Shown here in pieces: positions 25,826 to 34,507 of a DNA stretch of 64,000 nt. The stretch comes from Acd1 sp049973945 (lineage in GTDB: Archaea; Thermoproteota; Thermoprotei_A; Sulfolobales; Sulfolobaceae): NCBI GenBank assembly GCA_049973945.1, contig JBMFJH010000002.1, positions 1 to 64,000 on the forward strand, given 5' to 3'. Position numbers and translations under genes: made by a program. Under the pieces are notes generated by a model, which did no database searches, had not been told where the DNA came from, and worked only from the letters and a program-made list of their open reading frames with translations. The first letter of the stretch is position 1, and each line of letters begins with the position of its first letter.

Positions 25826-25916
25826 GCCCTGCCGGGTTAGGTTTAAGCCCTAAAAACGCCGCAGATGTCAGGCGCCGTTTAAAGTATTTAAACAGTTATG
25901 AGCGATATTGAGCCCG

Positions 25917-27896
25917 ATGGTAGAGCAGACGCAGGTCACCCCTGAGCAAATCGAGAGGGAGTTCGAGGAGAAAGCTGACTACAACGTTAGGGTTTACCAG
26001 AAGATTTACAAGAGGAGCGTCGAGCAGCCCGACAAGTTCTGGGCGGAGGTCGCGGAGCAGCTGGTAGACTGGTTCGAGCCGTGGAAGCAGGTCTTCGTCC
26101 AGGAGAACCCCATGACGAAGTGGTTCGTGGGGGCTAAGCTCAACGCTTCCTATAACGCGGTGGACAGGCACGTTAAAGCGGGGAGGGGGAACAAGGCCGC
26201 GATCGTTTGGGAGAGCGAGAGGGGGGAGAGGAGGATAGTCACCTACAACGACCTGTACTACGAGGTGAACAGGTGGGCGAACGCCCTGAGGGAGCTGGGC
26301 GTCAGGAAGGGGGACAGGGTCACGATCTACATGCCGTTGACTCCCGAGGGCGTCATAGCGATGCTTGCCGCGGCGAGGCTCGGGGCGATCCACAGCGTCG
26401 TGTTCGCGGGCTTCGGGGCCCAAGCCCTGGCGGACAGGATAGAGGACGCCGGCTCAAAAGTCGTGGTCACGGCCGACGGCTTCCCCAGGAGAGGGAAAAT
26501 AGTAAACCTGAAGGCCATAGTAGACGAGGCACTGGACAAGCTTGGGAGCAAGAGCACAGTCCAGAAAGTCCTGGTGTGGAGGAGGTCGAACATAGACGTG
26601 AACATGAAGGAGGGCAGGGACGTGGAGTTCAGCGAGGTGGGCAAGTTTAAGTACGTCGAGCCCGAGCCGGTCGAGGCGACCCACCCGCTCTTCATCCTCT
26701 ACACCTCAGGGACAACGGGCAAGCCGAAGGGAATTGTGCACAGCACCGGAGGTTACCTGGTGGGCACTTCCCTCATGCTGTTGTGGAGCTACGGCCTGAG
26801 CCAGGAGAACGACGTACTGTTCAACACGAGCGACATAGGCTGGATCGTGGGCCACAGCTACATAACATACTCGCCCCTGACAATGGGCAGGACGGTAGTC
26901 ATTTACGAGTCGGCCCCAGACTACCCCTACCCAGACAAGTGGGCCGAGCTCATTGAGAGGTATAGGGCCACGACCTTCGGTACCTCCGCTACGTTCCTCA
27001 GGTACTTGATGAGGTACGGTGAGGACTACATCAAGAACCACGACCTCTCATCGCTGAGGATAATAGTGACGAACGGCGAGCCGCTGAACTACGCCCCCTG
27101 GAAGTTCGGCTTAGAGGCCGTAGGCGGAGGGGCCGTCTTCATGTCCCACCAGTGGTGGCAGACCGAGACGGGAGCCCCCAACATAGGCTACATCCCCGGC
27201 TTAATCTACCTGCCAATGAAGAGCGGGCCTGCCGTAGGCTTCCCGTTGCCAGGCAACAAGATAGCTGTAGTGGACGACAGCGGAAACCCCGCCAAGCCCA
27301 GGCAGAGGGGCTACCTCGTGATGTACCCGCCGTTCCCGCCGAACATGATGATCGGAATGTGGAACGACCCCAACAACGAGAGGCTGATGAAGACCTACTT
27401 CAGCAAGTTCGGGCCTACGGTCTACTACCCGGGAGACTTCGCCATGGTGGACGAGGAGGGCTACATCTGGGTGACCGGGAGGGCGGACGAGACGATCAAG
27501 GTCGCGGCCCACAGGATCGGAGCAGGAGAGGTGGAGTCGATAGTGACCGCCCACCCCGCCGTGAGCGAGGCAGCGGCGATTGGTTTGCCAGACCCGGTGA
27601 AGGGAGAACAGGTTCACATATTCGTCGTGCTGAAGGAGGGCTACTCGCCTTCGCCGGAGCTGGCGAAGAGCATCCAGGAGCACGTGAGGAAGTTCATGGG
27701 GGCTATTGTTACTCCGGACATCCACTTCGTGAACAAGCTGCCCAAGACCAGGTCGGGCAAGGTCATGAGGAGGGTCATCAAGGCCGTAATGATGGGCCAG
27801 TCCGCCGGGGACATAACGACCTTAGAGGACGAGGCGTCGATGGAAGAGATAAAGAAGGCCGTGGAGGAGTTCAAGAAGGAAGTAGGGAAGCAGTGA
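25917..27896 (+). CDS. acs: AMP-forming acetyl-CoA synthetase
   Basis: About 659 residues, the usual length for Acs. It converts acetate, ATP and CoA to acetyl-CoA, AMP and PPi. Visible are the P-loop-like YTSGTTGKPKG (near residue 265), the acyl-pocket stretch HQWWQTETG, the hinge region TGRADETIKVAAHRIG, and the C-terminal PKTRSGKVMRR with the lysine that is often acetylated. TTG 25908 is also possible, but TATTTAAAC at about 25884 and the ATG at 25917 fit a leaderless start. In crenarchaea with the hydroxypropionate/hydroxybutyrate cycle, related enzymes act on 3-hydroxypropionate or 4-hydroxybutyrate, so substrate is not certain. Confidence 0.9.
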   Translation: MVEQTQVTPEQIEREFEEKADYNVRVYQKIYKRSVEQPDKFWAEVAEQLVDWFEPWKQVFVQENPMTKWFVGAKLNASYNAVDRHVKAGRGNKAAIVWESERGERRIVTYNDLYYEVNRWANALRELGVRKGDRVTIYMPLTPEGVIAMLAAARLGAIHSVVFAGFGAQALADRIEDAGSKVVVTADGFPRRGKIVNLKAIVDEALDKLGSKSTVQKVLVWRRSNIDVNMKEGRDVEFSEVGKFKYVEPEPVEATHPLFILYTSGTTGKPKGIVHSTGGYLVGTSLMLLWSYGLSQENDVLFNTSDIGWIVGHSYITYSPLTMGRTVVIYESAPDYPYPDKWAELIERYRATTFGTSATFLRYLMRYGEDYIKNHDLSSLRIIVTNGEPLNYAPWKFGLEAVGGGAVFMSHQWWQTETGAPNIGYIPGLIYLPMKSGPAVGFPLPGNKIAVVDDSGNPAKPRQRGYLVMYPPFPPNMMIGMWNDPNNERLMKTYFSKFGPTVYYPGDFAMVDEEGYIWVTGRADETIKVAAHRIGAGEVESIVTAHPAVSEAAAIGLPDPVKGEQVHIFVVLKEGYSPSPELAKSIQEHVRKFMGAIVTPDIHFVNKLPKTRSGKVMRRVIKAVMMGQSAGDITTLEDEASMEEIKKAVEEFKKEVGKQ

Positions 27897-27950
27897 AGGC
27901 CAATACGTTTTTCCGCTTCCTCCTCTCCTCAGAGGCTCAGCCTGACGAGC

Positions 27951-28256
27951 TTAACCCCGCCCCTGGAAGAGCTTCAGTCCGTCGTACAGCACCTTCCTGT
28001 CCTTGAGCATCTGCCTTATCACGCTGTTCTCCAAGTCCTTGGGCGTCAGGACAACGATGTCAGCGGGGAAGCCCCTCTTGAGGTGGTAGATCTCCGCGGC
28101 CTCCTCGACCGGGTCGTCCACGCTGGGGAGGATGACAGCGACGTCGTAGTCGCTGGACGGCCAGTGGTCTCCCCTGGCCCTCGAGCCGAAGAGGACTACG
28201 GTGACCTTTCCTCCGTAGCGTTGCACTACTCTCTCAACGAACTCCTCGAACTCCAC
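27951..28256 (-). CDS. MNT-family nucleotidyltransferase (antitoxin of a HEPN/MNT pair)
   Basis: A 101-residue minimal nucleotidyltransferase with the GSRARGD...SSDYDVAV motif (residues about 24-41), whose two aspartates bind metal. In HEPN/MNT toxin-antitoxin pairs this protein silences the HEPN RNase, in studied cases by adding AMP to it. The start is GTG 28256. It is divergent from the HEPN gene, with 36 bases between starts. Since the HEPN gene is broken, it is now probably an orphan. Confidence 0.85.
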   Translation of the reverse strand: MEFEEFVERVVQRYGGKVTVVLFGSRARGDHWPSSDYDVAVILPSVDDPVEEAAEIYHLKRGFPADIVVLTPKDLENSVIRQMLKDRKVLYDGLKLFQGRG

Positions 28257-28292
28257 CAGTTAATAACCAGGCTTCGAGCGTATTAAGCGGTC

Positions 28293-28683
28293 TTGGCCGA
28301 GAAGTTCTGGTTCGAGAGGGCGAGGGAGTTCCTGAGGGTGGCGGAGGAGGTCAAGGCCACCTACCCCTGGCTTTCCTGCTTCTCCTCCCAACAGGGCGTC
28401 GAGTTCGTCCTCAAGGGGCTGCTAGTGAAGTACAGGGGTTCCCACCCCGTTCACTCACGACCTAACAGAGCTGATGCAGGCGTTAAGCGACGAGCTGAAA
28501 GTAGAGGTGCCATAGGAAGTCCTCAAGGAGTGTGATTATCTCACCCCTCATTACGTGCAAACGAGGTACTCGATTCTCTCGAGCTACGACAGGAGGAAGG
28601 CGGAGAGGTGTTTGGCCTCAGCTAAAGCGGTACTTACATGGCTGAGTTCGAGGTTTCAGGAGGTCAAGGGCGGTTTGTCGTGA
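28293..28683 (+). pseudogene. HEPN-domain toxin gene, frameshifted and with a nonsense codon
   Basis: Starting at TTG 28293, the frame reads WFERAREFLRVAEEV and SSQQGVEFVLKGLLVKYRG, the first helices of a HEPN protein. Near 28444-28451 one extra base breaks the frame; the natural continuation (FTHDLTELMQALSDELKVEVP) is in the next frame. That frame then has TAG at 28513-28515 and continues through ECDYLTPHYVQTRYSILSS and AVLTWLSSRFQEV to TGA 28681-28683. Total length without defects would be about 130 residues, typical of the family. Two independent lesions make a sequencing artefact less likely. The MNT partner is intact. Confidence 0.8.
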
Positions 28684-28748
28684 GAGTCCCTACCGTACTG
28701 GCACACATCTACGTCTCTCTACTCACGCCCGTACCTGGATCTCTCTCG

Positions 28749-29807
28749 TCAGATCCCGCTTAGACCCAACAAGTGGTTGGCTAGCATCCCGATGGCGTGA
28801 GTCGCGAGGGCCGCCCCCAGCGCGAGCCCGGTCATCTGCAAGGCCTTCCTCTTCGCGTTGACCATACTGACTACCCCTATCAGGTAGCCGACTAGGGTCG
28901 TAGAGGCAAGGCCGAGGAGGTAGGAAGCGACCGTGCCGGTCATTCCGCCCAAACCTAGGGCGAACGGGAGGGTTGGGATCAACGCCCCAGTGAAGTAGGA
29001 GGCCATAGTGACCAGGACCCCTTTCCCGGCGTTCGTCTCCTCCTTCTTGACCAGTAGCTTCTCCGCGACGCTTACCAGCGCCTCGGCTTCCAGCCTGCCC
29101 TGGAGGCCCGACTCCTTGAGGAACTCCTTGAGCCTCTCCTCTACCACCTTCGGGTCTAGCCTCTTCTCCAACTCTATCGACCTGAGCTCGGCCTCCTTGC
29201 CCTCCTCTTCGATCTTTGACGAGAGGTAGGCCCCTATTCCCATCGAGAGGCTCCCCGAGACGCCTATGATGAGGCCCCCCAGCGCGACCAGGGTCGGAGA
29301 GGTGACCGCTCCGCTCAGGCCAGAGACCGCGGCCAGGACCTCTATTAGGCCGTCGCTTATGCCGTAAACGAACTCTGCAGAATAGCCCAACTCGACGCTC
29401 CTGAAGATCTTTTCGTGGACTGCCTCCTCCACGGCTAGCCTCTTCATCTCCTCCCTCAGCTCGGCAGGGAGATCCTGTGACTGGGAGTAGGCCAAGTACT
29501 TCTCGGAGTCCTGCCCTTCCTTATAGTCGAGGTACCTGTAGAAGAGCTTGGAGCCCATAAGCCTCCTTAGGGCCAGGTAATAGTACGTCCTCAGCCTGTC
29601 GGCCACGGACAAGGGCTTCCCGGGGAGCCTCACACCCTTCTCCTTGGCCACTTTAGTCCAGGTCTCGGCGTGGCCCCTCTCCATTTCGGCGATTCTCCTC
29701 AAAGTGTTCCTGAGTGTCTCGTCCTTCTCAAGCTCGGCCAGCTTCGAGTAGAGGTTGAAGTCGAAGACCTCTGCCCTGTAGTTCTCGACCACTTCCTCGC
29801 TCCTCAC
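28749..29807 (-). CDS. Ferritin-like domain fused to VIT1/CCC1 metal transporter
   Basis: A 352-residue membrane protein. Residues 1-140 are a rubrerythrin-like four-helix domain with carboxylate/histidine ligands (EVFDFNLY, EMERGHAETW, EEAVHEKIF). Residues 145-350 are a VIT1/CCC1 domain: YGISDGLIEVLAAVSGLSGA, then GSLSMGIGAYLSSKIE, and three further TM helices. Similar fusions (MbfA, membrane-bound ferritin) export or sequester iron or manganese under oxidative and acid stress. A single gene with its own promoter, facing away from the secreted-protein gene at 29901. Iron is the likely metal. Confidence 0.88.
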   Translation of the reverse strand: MRSEEVVENYRAEVFDFNLYSKLAELEKDETLRNTLRRIAEMERGHAETWTKVAKEKGVRLPGKPLSVADRLRTYYYLALRRLMGSKLFYRYLDYKEGQDSEKYLAYSQSQDLPAELREEMKRLAVEEAVHEKIFRSVELGYSAEFVYGISDGLIEVLAAVSGLSGAVTSPTLVALGGLIIGVSGSLSMGIGAYLSSKIEEEGKEAELRSIELEKRLDPKVVEERLKEFLKESGLQGRLEAEALVSVAEKLLVKKEETNAGKGVLVTMASYFTGALIPTLPFALGLGGMTGTVASYLLGLASTTLVGYLIGVVSMVNAKRKALQMTGLALGAALATHAIGMLANHLLGLSGI

Positions 29808-29900
29808 GGGAGTAAATCGGAATTATTACTATTTAAGAGTTGTTCTAAAGTTACTGCCTTTCGGCTATTCTTATATAGTCGGTCGACGAACACATCCCAT

Positions 29901-30503
29901 ATGAGGAGGATACTGTCACTAATTGTAGCTGTGTCACTCTCAGTGGGACTAGTGGCTTTCTCGCAGGCCGGCGCGATCGTTGCCGACCCGATTTACCTGT
30001 CCCTGAACACGCAGTACAGCTACGCCGTGATCAACGTCATTAACGTGACGTACCTCAACTTGCCCACGAGCCCTAGCCTCGCCTACCTGACCTTGTCCCA
30101 GCTGCCGAGCCACATCAATATCACGATTGAGTTGAAGAACCTGAAAAACGGCACGACCTTGTATATTAACGCTTGGATCCCTCAGTCCCTCTACGACCAC
30201 ATCTACTTAGCCCCGAACATCTCATCTGCCTTCTTCGTAATCGCTGTTGCTGACAGCGACAACGCGTTCCAGATGAACCCGTACGTCTTTGGCAACCTGG
30301 GCCAAATCTACGACGCTTCGGGCAAGCAGGTCAGCACGATAACCGTGATACCCCTAGGCATGCTGAAGACCGTGTATGACGGCAAGGTGATAGACGTAAG
30401 CCAGCACCCGGTATTTCAGCAATACTTGAGCAGTCCTGACAAGATCGGGTACGCGGCTCTGGAATACTGGCAGGGGACCTACATAATAACTGTCTCAAGT
30501 TAA
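29901..30503 (+). CDS. Secreted protein of unknown function
   Basis: A 200-residue protein. The ATG at 29901 lies about 27 bases after a CTTATATAG TATA box, and this start gives a classical signal peptide (RRILSLIVAVSLSVGLVAFS, cleavage near AQA-like SQAGA). An upstream in-frame extension exists but overlaps the divergent gene's coding region and was rejected. The mature part is beta-rich with several sequons (NVT, NIT, NGT, NIS) and no cysteine. There is no C-terminal anchor. I do not recognise a family. It may be an extracellular or cell-envelope subunit. Confidence 0.75.
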   Translation: MRRILSLIVAVSLSVGLVAFSQAGAIVADPIYLSLNTQYSYAVINVINVTYLNLPTSPSLAYLTLSQLPSHINITIELKNLKNGTTLYINAWIPQSLYDHIYLAPNISSAFFVIAVADSDNAFQMNPYVFGNLGQIYDASGKQVSTITVIPLGMLKTVYDGKVIDVSQHPVFQQYLSSPDKIGYAALEYWQGTYIITVSS

Positions 30504-30518
30504 CGAGTTTTTTACAGC

Positions 30519-32507
30519 CTATTTCAGCAGGATTCTAACGTCTGTAGCGTAGGCCCCTGTCTCGTTTACGAAGAGCGGGTTGATGTCCATTTCCTTCACG
30601 TCCAGGTCGACGATCATCCTGGAGACCGTGACCAGCGTCCTTATAAGGGAGTGCTCGTCGTAGCCCCTCTTTCTCGCTTTGAGCATGTCGAGGACTTTGC
30701 TCTCCCTCAGCATCTCGTAAGCCTCGTCCTCATAAATGGGTGCTATCCCGTAGCTCGCCATCCTCAGCACGTCCACGTAGATCCCGCCCGGGCCTACCAC
30801 CACCACGTGGCCGAAGACGGGATCCTTCAGCCCTCCCACGAATATCTCTAGCCCGGTCATCTGTTGCTGTACGAGAATCCTCCTCGTGATCTGCGACAGC
30901 CTCCTGTAGGTCTCCCTGACCTGGTCTCTCGTCACGTTGAGCGCCACGCCCCTCAGCTCCGTCTTGTGGACTGGCTCCTCGGGGGAGATCTTCATGACGA
31001 CAGGGTAGCCGATCGAGTCCGCTATCCTCTGGGCGTCCTCCTCGCTCTCCGCGACCCCCCACTTGGGAGTCCTGATGCCGTAAATCTCCATCAGCTTCAG
31101 CGCCTCGAAGTCACTCAGCGAGGCCTTGTCCTTGGTCAGCTCTACCGCAGCCTCTATGGGCTGCTTGGTCTTGATCTTCTTCCTCGGGCTCGGCCTCCTG
31201 CTGGAGAGGCTTATCGCCCTTATCGCGTCCTCGGGGAAGAAGAAGCCCGGGACTCCCGCGCTCTCCAGAACCCTCATCGCTATCTCCTCGTCCATGCCCA
31301 TCACGACCCCGACGACGCCCCTCCCCTTGAAGTAGCTCACCGCCCTGGCCACCTCGGCGCTCGAAATGAAGGGGAGGGACTCGACTATCACCACTTTCGT
31401 GGCGTTGATGCCCTCGACCACCCTCAGGGCCGAGCTGTACCTCTCCCTGGTCGCGTCTCCGGTCAAGTCCAAGGGGTTGTGCGGGACGCTGGTCGGGGGG
31501 AGGACTTTCCTGAGCTCCTCCTTGACGTAGTTCGGGAGCTCTATCAGGTTCAGTCCCCGCTCGGCCGCTTCGTCCGCCGTCAACACGCCGTGACCCCCCG
31601 AGTTGGTCACGATCAGCACGTCCGAGCTTACCGGCTCATTGTACTCCAAGAGCTTGGCGAGGTTGAGGAAGTCCCTCAGGTCGTCCACTAGGATCCCCCC
31701 GCCAGTCCTCACGGCCGCCTTGAAGACCTCGTAGCTGCCCGCTATGCTCCCCGTGTGGGTCTTCGCGGCCTTAGACCCTTGGGAGGTCTTCCCTCCCTTG
31801 AGGAACACCACAGGCTTCTTGAGGGAGGCCTCCGTCAGCACGTCGAGGAACTTCTCCCCGTCCGAGACCCCCTCCAGGTAGACGAAGACCGCTTTGGTCA
31901 TCGAGTCCTTAGCCAGGTAGTCCAACACCTCGTACTCCTTGACGTCGGCCTGGTTCCCCAGGCTCACCATGTAGCTTACCCCCATCCTGGACTTCCTCGC
32001 GTACTCCAGCATGTAGACCCCCAAGCCCCCGCTCTGCACCACCAGCGCTATGTTCCCCCTCTTCACTTCGGTGAACGCGAAGGTGGAGTTGAAGGAGGGA
32101 GTGATCACGCCGAAGGTGTTGGGCCCCAACAACCTCATGCCGTGCTTCCTGGCTATGGCGACTATCTCCTCCTCCAGCTTCTCCTCCCCCACCTCCCTGA
32201 AGCCCGCCGTTATCACGATCACTGCCTTAACGCCCTTCTCTCCCGCCTCCTCCAAAACTTGGGGGACGAAGTCCCTCGGTACAGTGATCACCGCTAGGTC
32301 CACAGGGTCAGGGATCTCCTTGACCGACTTGTAGGCTTTGACCCCCTCTACGTCTTCAGCCTTGTTGTTGACCGGGAAGACCTTCCCCTTGAACGTCGAG
32401 ATCAGGTTCCTGAACACGACGTTGCCTACCTTCTCCTTGTGTCTAGAGGCACCTATGACGGCGATGGACGAGGGATCGAATAATTTATACAGCCCTAAGT
32501 TGTCCAT
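30519..32507 (-). CDS. ADP-forming acyl-CoA synthetase (fused alpha and beta subunits)
   Basis: A 662-residue protein. The N-terminal CoA-binding domain has SSIAVIGASRHKEKVGN, and the ligase-CoA part has the phosphohistidine loop KAAKTHTGSIAG near residue 252. The C-terminal ATP-grasp domain (about 440-660) has PVVMKISPEEPVHKTELRGV and KEMDINPLFVN. Such enzymes interconvert acyl-CoA and acid with ADP/ATP; in some archaea this family includes the ADP-forming 4-hydroxybutyryl- or 3-hydroxypropionyl-CoA synthetases of CO2 fixation. The acid used here is not readable. It lies 2.6 kb from the AMP-forming acs, giving two acyl-CoA routes in the region. Confidence 0.9.
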   Translation of the reverse strand: MDNLGLYKLFDPSSIAVIGASRHKEKVGNVVFRNLISTFKGKVFPVNNKAEDVEGVKAYKSVKEIPDPVDLAVITVPRDFVPQVLEEAGEKGVKAVIVITAGFREVGEEKLEEEIVAIARKHGMRLLGPNTFGVITPSFNSTFAFTEVKRGNIALVVQSGGLGVYMLEYARKSRMGVSYMVSLGNQADVKEYEVLDYLAKDSMTKAVFVYLEGVSDGEKFLDVLTEASLKKPVVFLKGGKTSQGSKAAKTHTGSIAGSYEVFKAAVRTGGGILVDDLRDFLNLAKLLEYNEPVSSDVLIVTNSGGHGVLTADEAAERGLNLIELPNYVKEELRKVLPPTSVPHNPLDLTGDATRERYSSALRVVEGINATKVVIVESLPFISSAEVARAVSYFKGRGVVGVVMGMDEEIAMRVLESAGVPGFFFPEDAIRAISLSSRRPSPRKKIKTKQPIEAAVELTKDKASLSDFEALKLMEIYGIRTPKWGVAESEEDAQRIADSIGYPVVMKISPEEPVHKTELRGVALNVTRDQVRETYRRLSQITRRILVQQQMTGLEIFVGGLKDPVFGHVVVVGPGGIYVDVLRMASYGIAPIYEDEAYEMLRESKVLDMLKARKRGYDEHSLIRTLVTVSRMIVDLDVKEMDINPLFVNETGAYATDVRILLK

Positions 32508-32576
32508 GAGTAGAGTTCTAAATCAGCAAAGTAAAAATGCTCTGCCGTTCCGGCTCCCTGGGTCTTCGCGCCGAAC

Positions 32577-33053
32577 TCAGATGTAGCTCGACCTCCCCTT
32601 GCCCGAGTCCCTGAACGTGTCCACCAGGGCGATGATGAGGGAGAGGCCCGCGTTCCTGACCTTGTAGTAGTAGTCCATTAGCTTGTTCGGGTCTAGGCCC
32701 TCGGCGAAGACGACCCTCGAGACCTGTACTGTCTGGGGCACCTCCTGGTCGGGAGGCAAGAAGGCCATGTCGACCTCGTACCTTAGTATCTCCATCTTCA
32801 GCTCCAGCAGGAACTCCCTCCTCTTCTCCGCCGGTAAACTCCTGATCGCGTCCTGGTGCTCCTTAGCGACTGCTATTCCCATCGCAATTATGTAGAAGTC
32901 CGCCTCCTTCGTGGGTCTTATGATCTCCACCACCGGCCCTCCCATCGGCGGGGAGGTGCTTATCCTGAAGGCCTCCGGGGCTCCTGGAGGGAAAACCACG
33001 TTCATCCCCAGCTTCTTCATGAGGTCGACTATCATCGAGTCTACCTGGTTCAT
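32577..33053 (-). CDS. DUF2299-like protein
   Basis: A 158-residue soluble protein, alpha/beta, with a motif-like centre EADFYIIAMGIAVAKEHQDAI and a C-terminal YYYKVRNAGLSLIIALVDTF. It resembles crenarchaeal DUF2299/YbjN-type proteins, which share a fold with type III secretion chaperones; this match is from memory. It lacks TM segments. The gene sits between a membrane protein and the acyl-CoA synthetase on the same strand, with 70 and 50 bases of spacing. Confidence 0.6.
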   Translation of the reverse strand: MNQVDSMIVDLMKKLGMNVVFPPGAPEAFRISTSPPMGGPVVEIIRPTKEADFYIIAMGIAVAKEHQDAIRSLPAEKRREFLLELKMEILRYEVDMAFLPPDQEVPQTVQVSRVVFAEGLDPNKLMDYYYKVRNAGLSLIIALVDTFRDSGKGRSSYI

Positions 33054-33105
33054 TTCCTACCGCTGACGAGAACGTTTCCTCCAGAAATAAAAATGGACTC
33101 CTTAG

Positions 33106-33480
33106 TCAGGCGAAGAGCGCCAGCAAGCTCACGCCGAGCAACATACCGACAATTATGGCCAAGACGAAGAAGACTATTACCGTCAGCACTCCTATCCCGA
33201 GGGCGTGGAGCCAGCCGACGTTCTCCCTCGCCTTTATCACGAAGAGCACCACTATTATCCCCAGGAGGACGCCAAGCGCGTGGAGCCCAATCAGGTCGAA
33301 TATCACTGTCACCGCTAGGAAGGCCAAAGCTGCTAGGAGCGACGTGATCATCGCGTTCCCGAACGAGATCCTCACCCCAGCCATTCTTGAGGCTATAAAT
33401 AGCGACAACGAGATCACAAGCCAACTGACGAATAGGAAGACTAGGCCCAGTAGGCCTAAGGCCTCTGCGAAGTGGGCCAT
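33106..33480 (-). CDS. Small four-TM membrane protein
   Basis: A 124-residue hydrophobic protein with four TM segments (about 8-30, 42-62, 66-83, 92-122). There are almost no soluble loops and no family motif. The ATG at 33480 is preceded by an AT-rich stretch near 33510. It may be a small Sulfolobales-specific membrane protein. Function unknown. Confidence 0.65.
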   Translation of the reverse strand: MAHFAEALGLLGLVFLFVSWLVISLSLFIASRMAGVRISFGNAMITSLLAALAFLAVTVIFDLIGLHALGVLLGIIVVLFVIKARENVGWLHALGIGVLTVIVFFVLAIIVGMLLGVSLLALFA

Positions 33481-33588
33481 TCTTACTCGACCTATTCTCG
33501 ATTCGATCGCGAATAAATCTGTCCGGCTTCGGCGTCCGGCTCTAGAGGCCGACTAACCTAATTAAGAACGAAGTGAATAACGACACAT

Positions 33589-33795
33589 ATGGTCAGAGTG
33601 AGGGTCAACCTCGTCAGGCAGGGGAAGGTCGTGGAGCTGGAGATGCCCGAAGGGAGCAAGGTCAGGGACTTGATAAAGAGGCTGGGCTTCTCAACTCAGG
33701 GGGTAGTCGTGACCAAGGACTCAGTGCCCCTCCTGGAGGACGAGGCGCTCACCCCGGGAGAGTTCACGGTGTTCCAGGTGGCCTCAGGTGGTTAG
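33589..33795 (+). CDS. ThiS/MoaD-type ubiquitin-like sulfur carrier
   Basis: A 68-residue beta-grasp protein ending in Gly-Gly (QVASGG), the tail that is adenylated and thiocarboxylated by an E1-like enzyme. EMPEGSKVRDLIKRLGF and LTPGEFTVFQVASGG fit ThiS/MoaD/SAMP-type carriers. Such carriers give sulfur to thiamine, molybdopterin or tRNA, or tag proteins (SAMPylation). TAG 33793-33795 overlaps the start of the HEAT-repeat gene, so the two are translated together. A flavoenzyme gene follows. Which pathway it serves is open. Confidence 0.85.
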   Translation: MVRVRVNLVRQGKVVELEMPEGSKVRDLIKRLGFSTQGVVVTKDSVPLLEDEALTPGEFTVFQVASGG

Positions 33796-34492
33796 TCTAG
33801 AGGAGCTCAACGAGATCATCAAGAACTTGAGGAAAGTCCTGTCGGAGCTCGCCTCCCCCGACCCTGAGACCAGGGGGAGAGCCTGGGACAAGCTGAAGAC
33901 CCTCGTGGAGACGGGGAACCCAAGTTACCTACTCCCCCACAGGGGCTACCTGAGGAGCCTCCTTTGGCACAGGCTCCAGGGGGTCAGGGACGACGCGTGG
34001 AAGCACCTCGACCTAATGAAGGAAATTGGAGTTGAAGGGATTGAGAGGACTCTGACCGCCAACAAGGACACGATCAAGTGGGACGCCTGGAGGAACTACG
34101 AGAGGATGCTCTCGCTGGGTTTGATCTCCTTCGACTCGCTCAGGCTGGCCAGGATATCCTACTGGAGGCTCCTGAAGAGCAGGTGGGTCACCGTCAGGAA
34201 GAAGGCCTGGAGGCTCTTCGTGGAGCTCGTGAAGAACAGGGTGTTCACCGAGGAGGACAAGGAGAGGTTCAAGGACTTCCTGAGGGCTAGGAAGCCCAGC
34301 GTGAGGGTACTGGCCTGGGAGAAGGCCAAGGAGCTCGCGGAGCTGGGCTTCATAAGCAGGGAGGAGCTGAAGGAGCTCTACCCTTACCTCGAGGAGATCT
34401 CCAAGAGGAAGAGCTCCGTGAGCAAGAGGGCGAGGAAGGTGGCGAGGGAGCTGGGCTTCGCTGAGGAGAGGAAGGCGGAGGGAAAGGCGTAA
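33788..34492 (+). CDS. HEAT/ARM-like alpha-helical repeat protein
   Basis: A 234-residue basic protein built of about six helical hairpins with repeated W/R patterns (RGRAWDKLKTLVETG, VRDDAWKHLDLMKEIG, KWDAWRNYERMLSLGL, VRKKAWRLFVELVKN, VRVLAWEKAKELAELG). This is a HEAT-like solenoid, a protein or nucleic-acid binding scaffold. GTG 33788 overlaps the carrier-protein gene by 8 bases. Coupling to a sulfur carrier suggests that it may help recruit a target of sulfur transfer or tagging; this is inference. Confidence 0.75.
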   Translation: MVSLEELNEIIKNLRKVLSELASPDPETRGRAWDKLKTLVETGNPSYLLPHRGYLRSLLWHRLQGVRDDAWKHLDLMKEIGVEGIERTLTANKDTIKWDAWRNYERMLSLGLISFDSLRLARISYWRLLKSRWVTVRKKAWRLFVELVKNRVFTEEDKERFKDFLRARKPSVRVLAWEKAKELAELGFISREELKELYPYLEEISKRKSSVSKRARKVARELGFAEERKAEGKA

Positions 34493-34507
34493 AAGGGGTA
34501 GACCAGC

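Noticed and set aside
30864..31691. 275-codon plus frame opposite the ADP-forming synthetase
   Set aside because: Shadow frame; the minus strand has clear CoA-ligase and ATP-grasp motifs.
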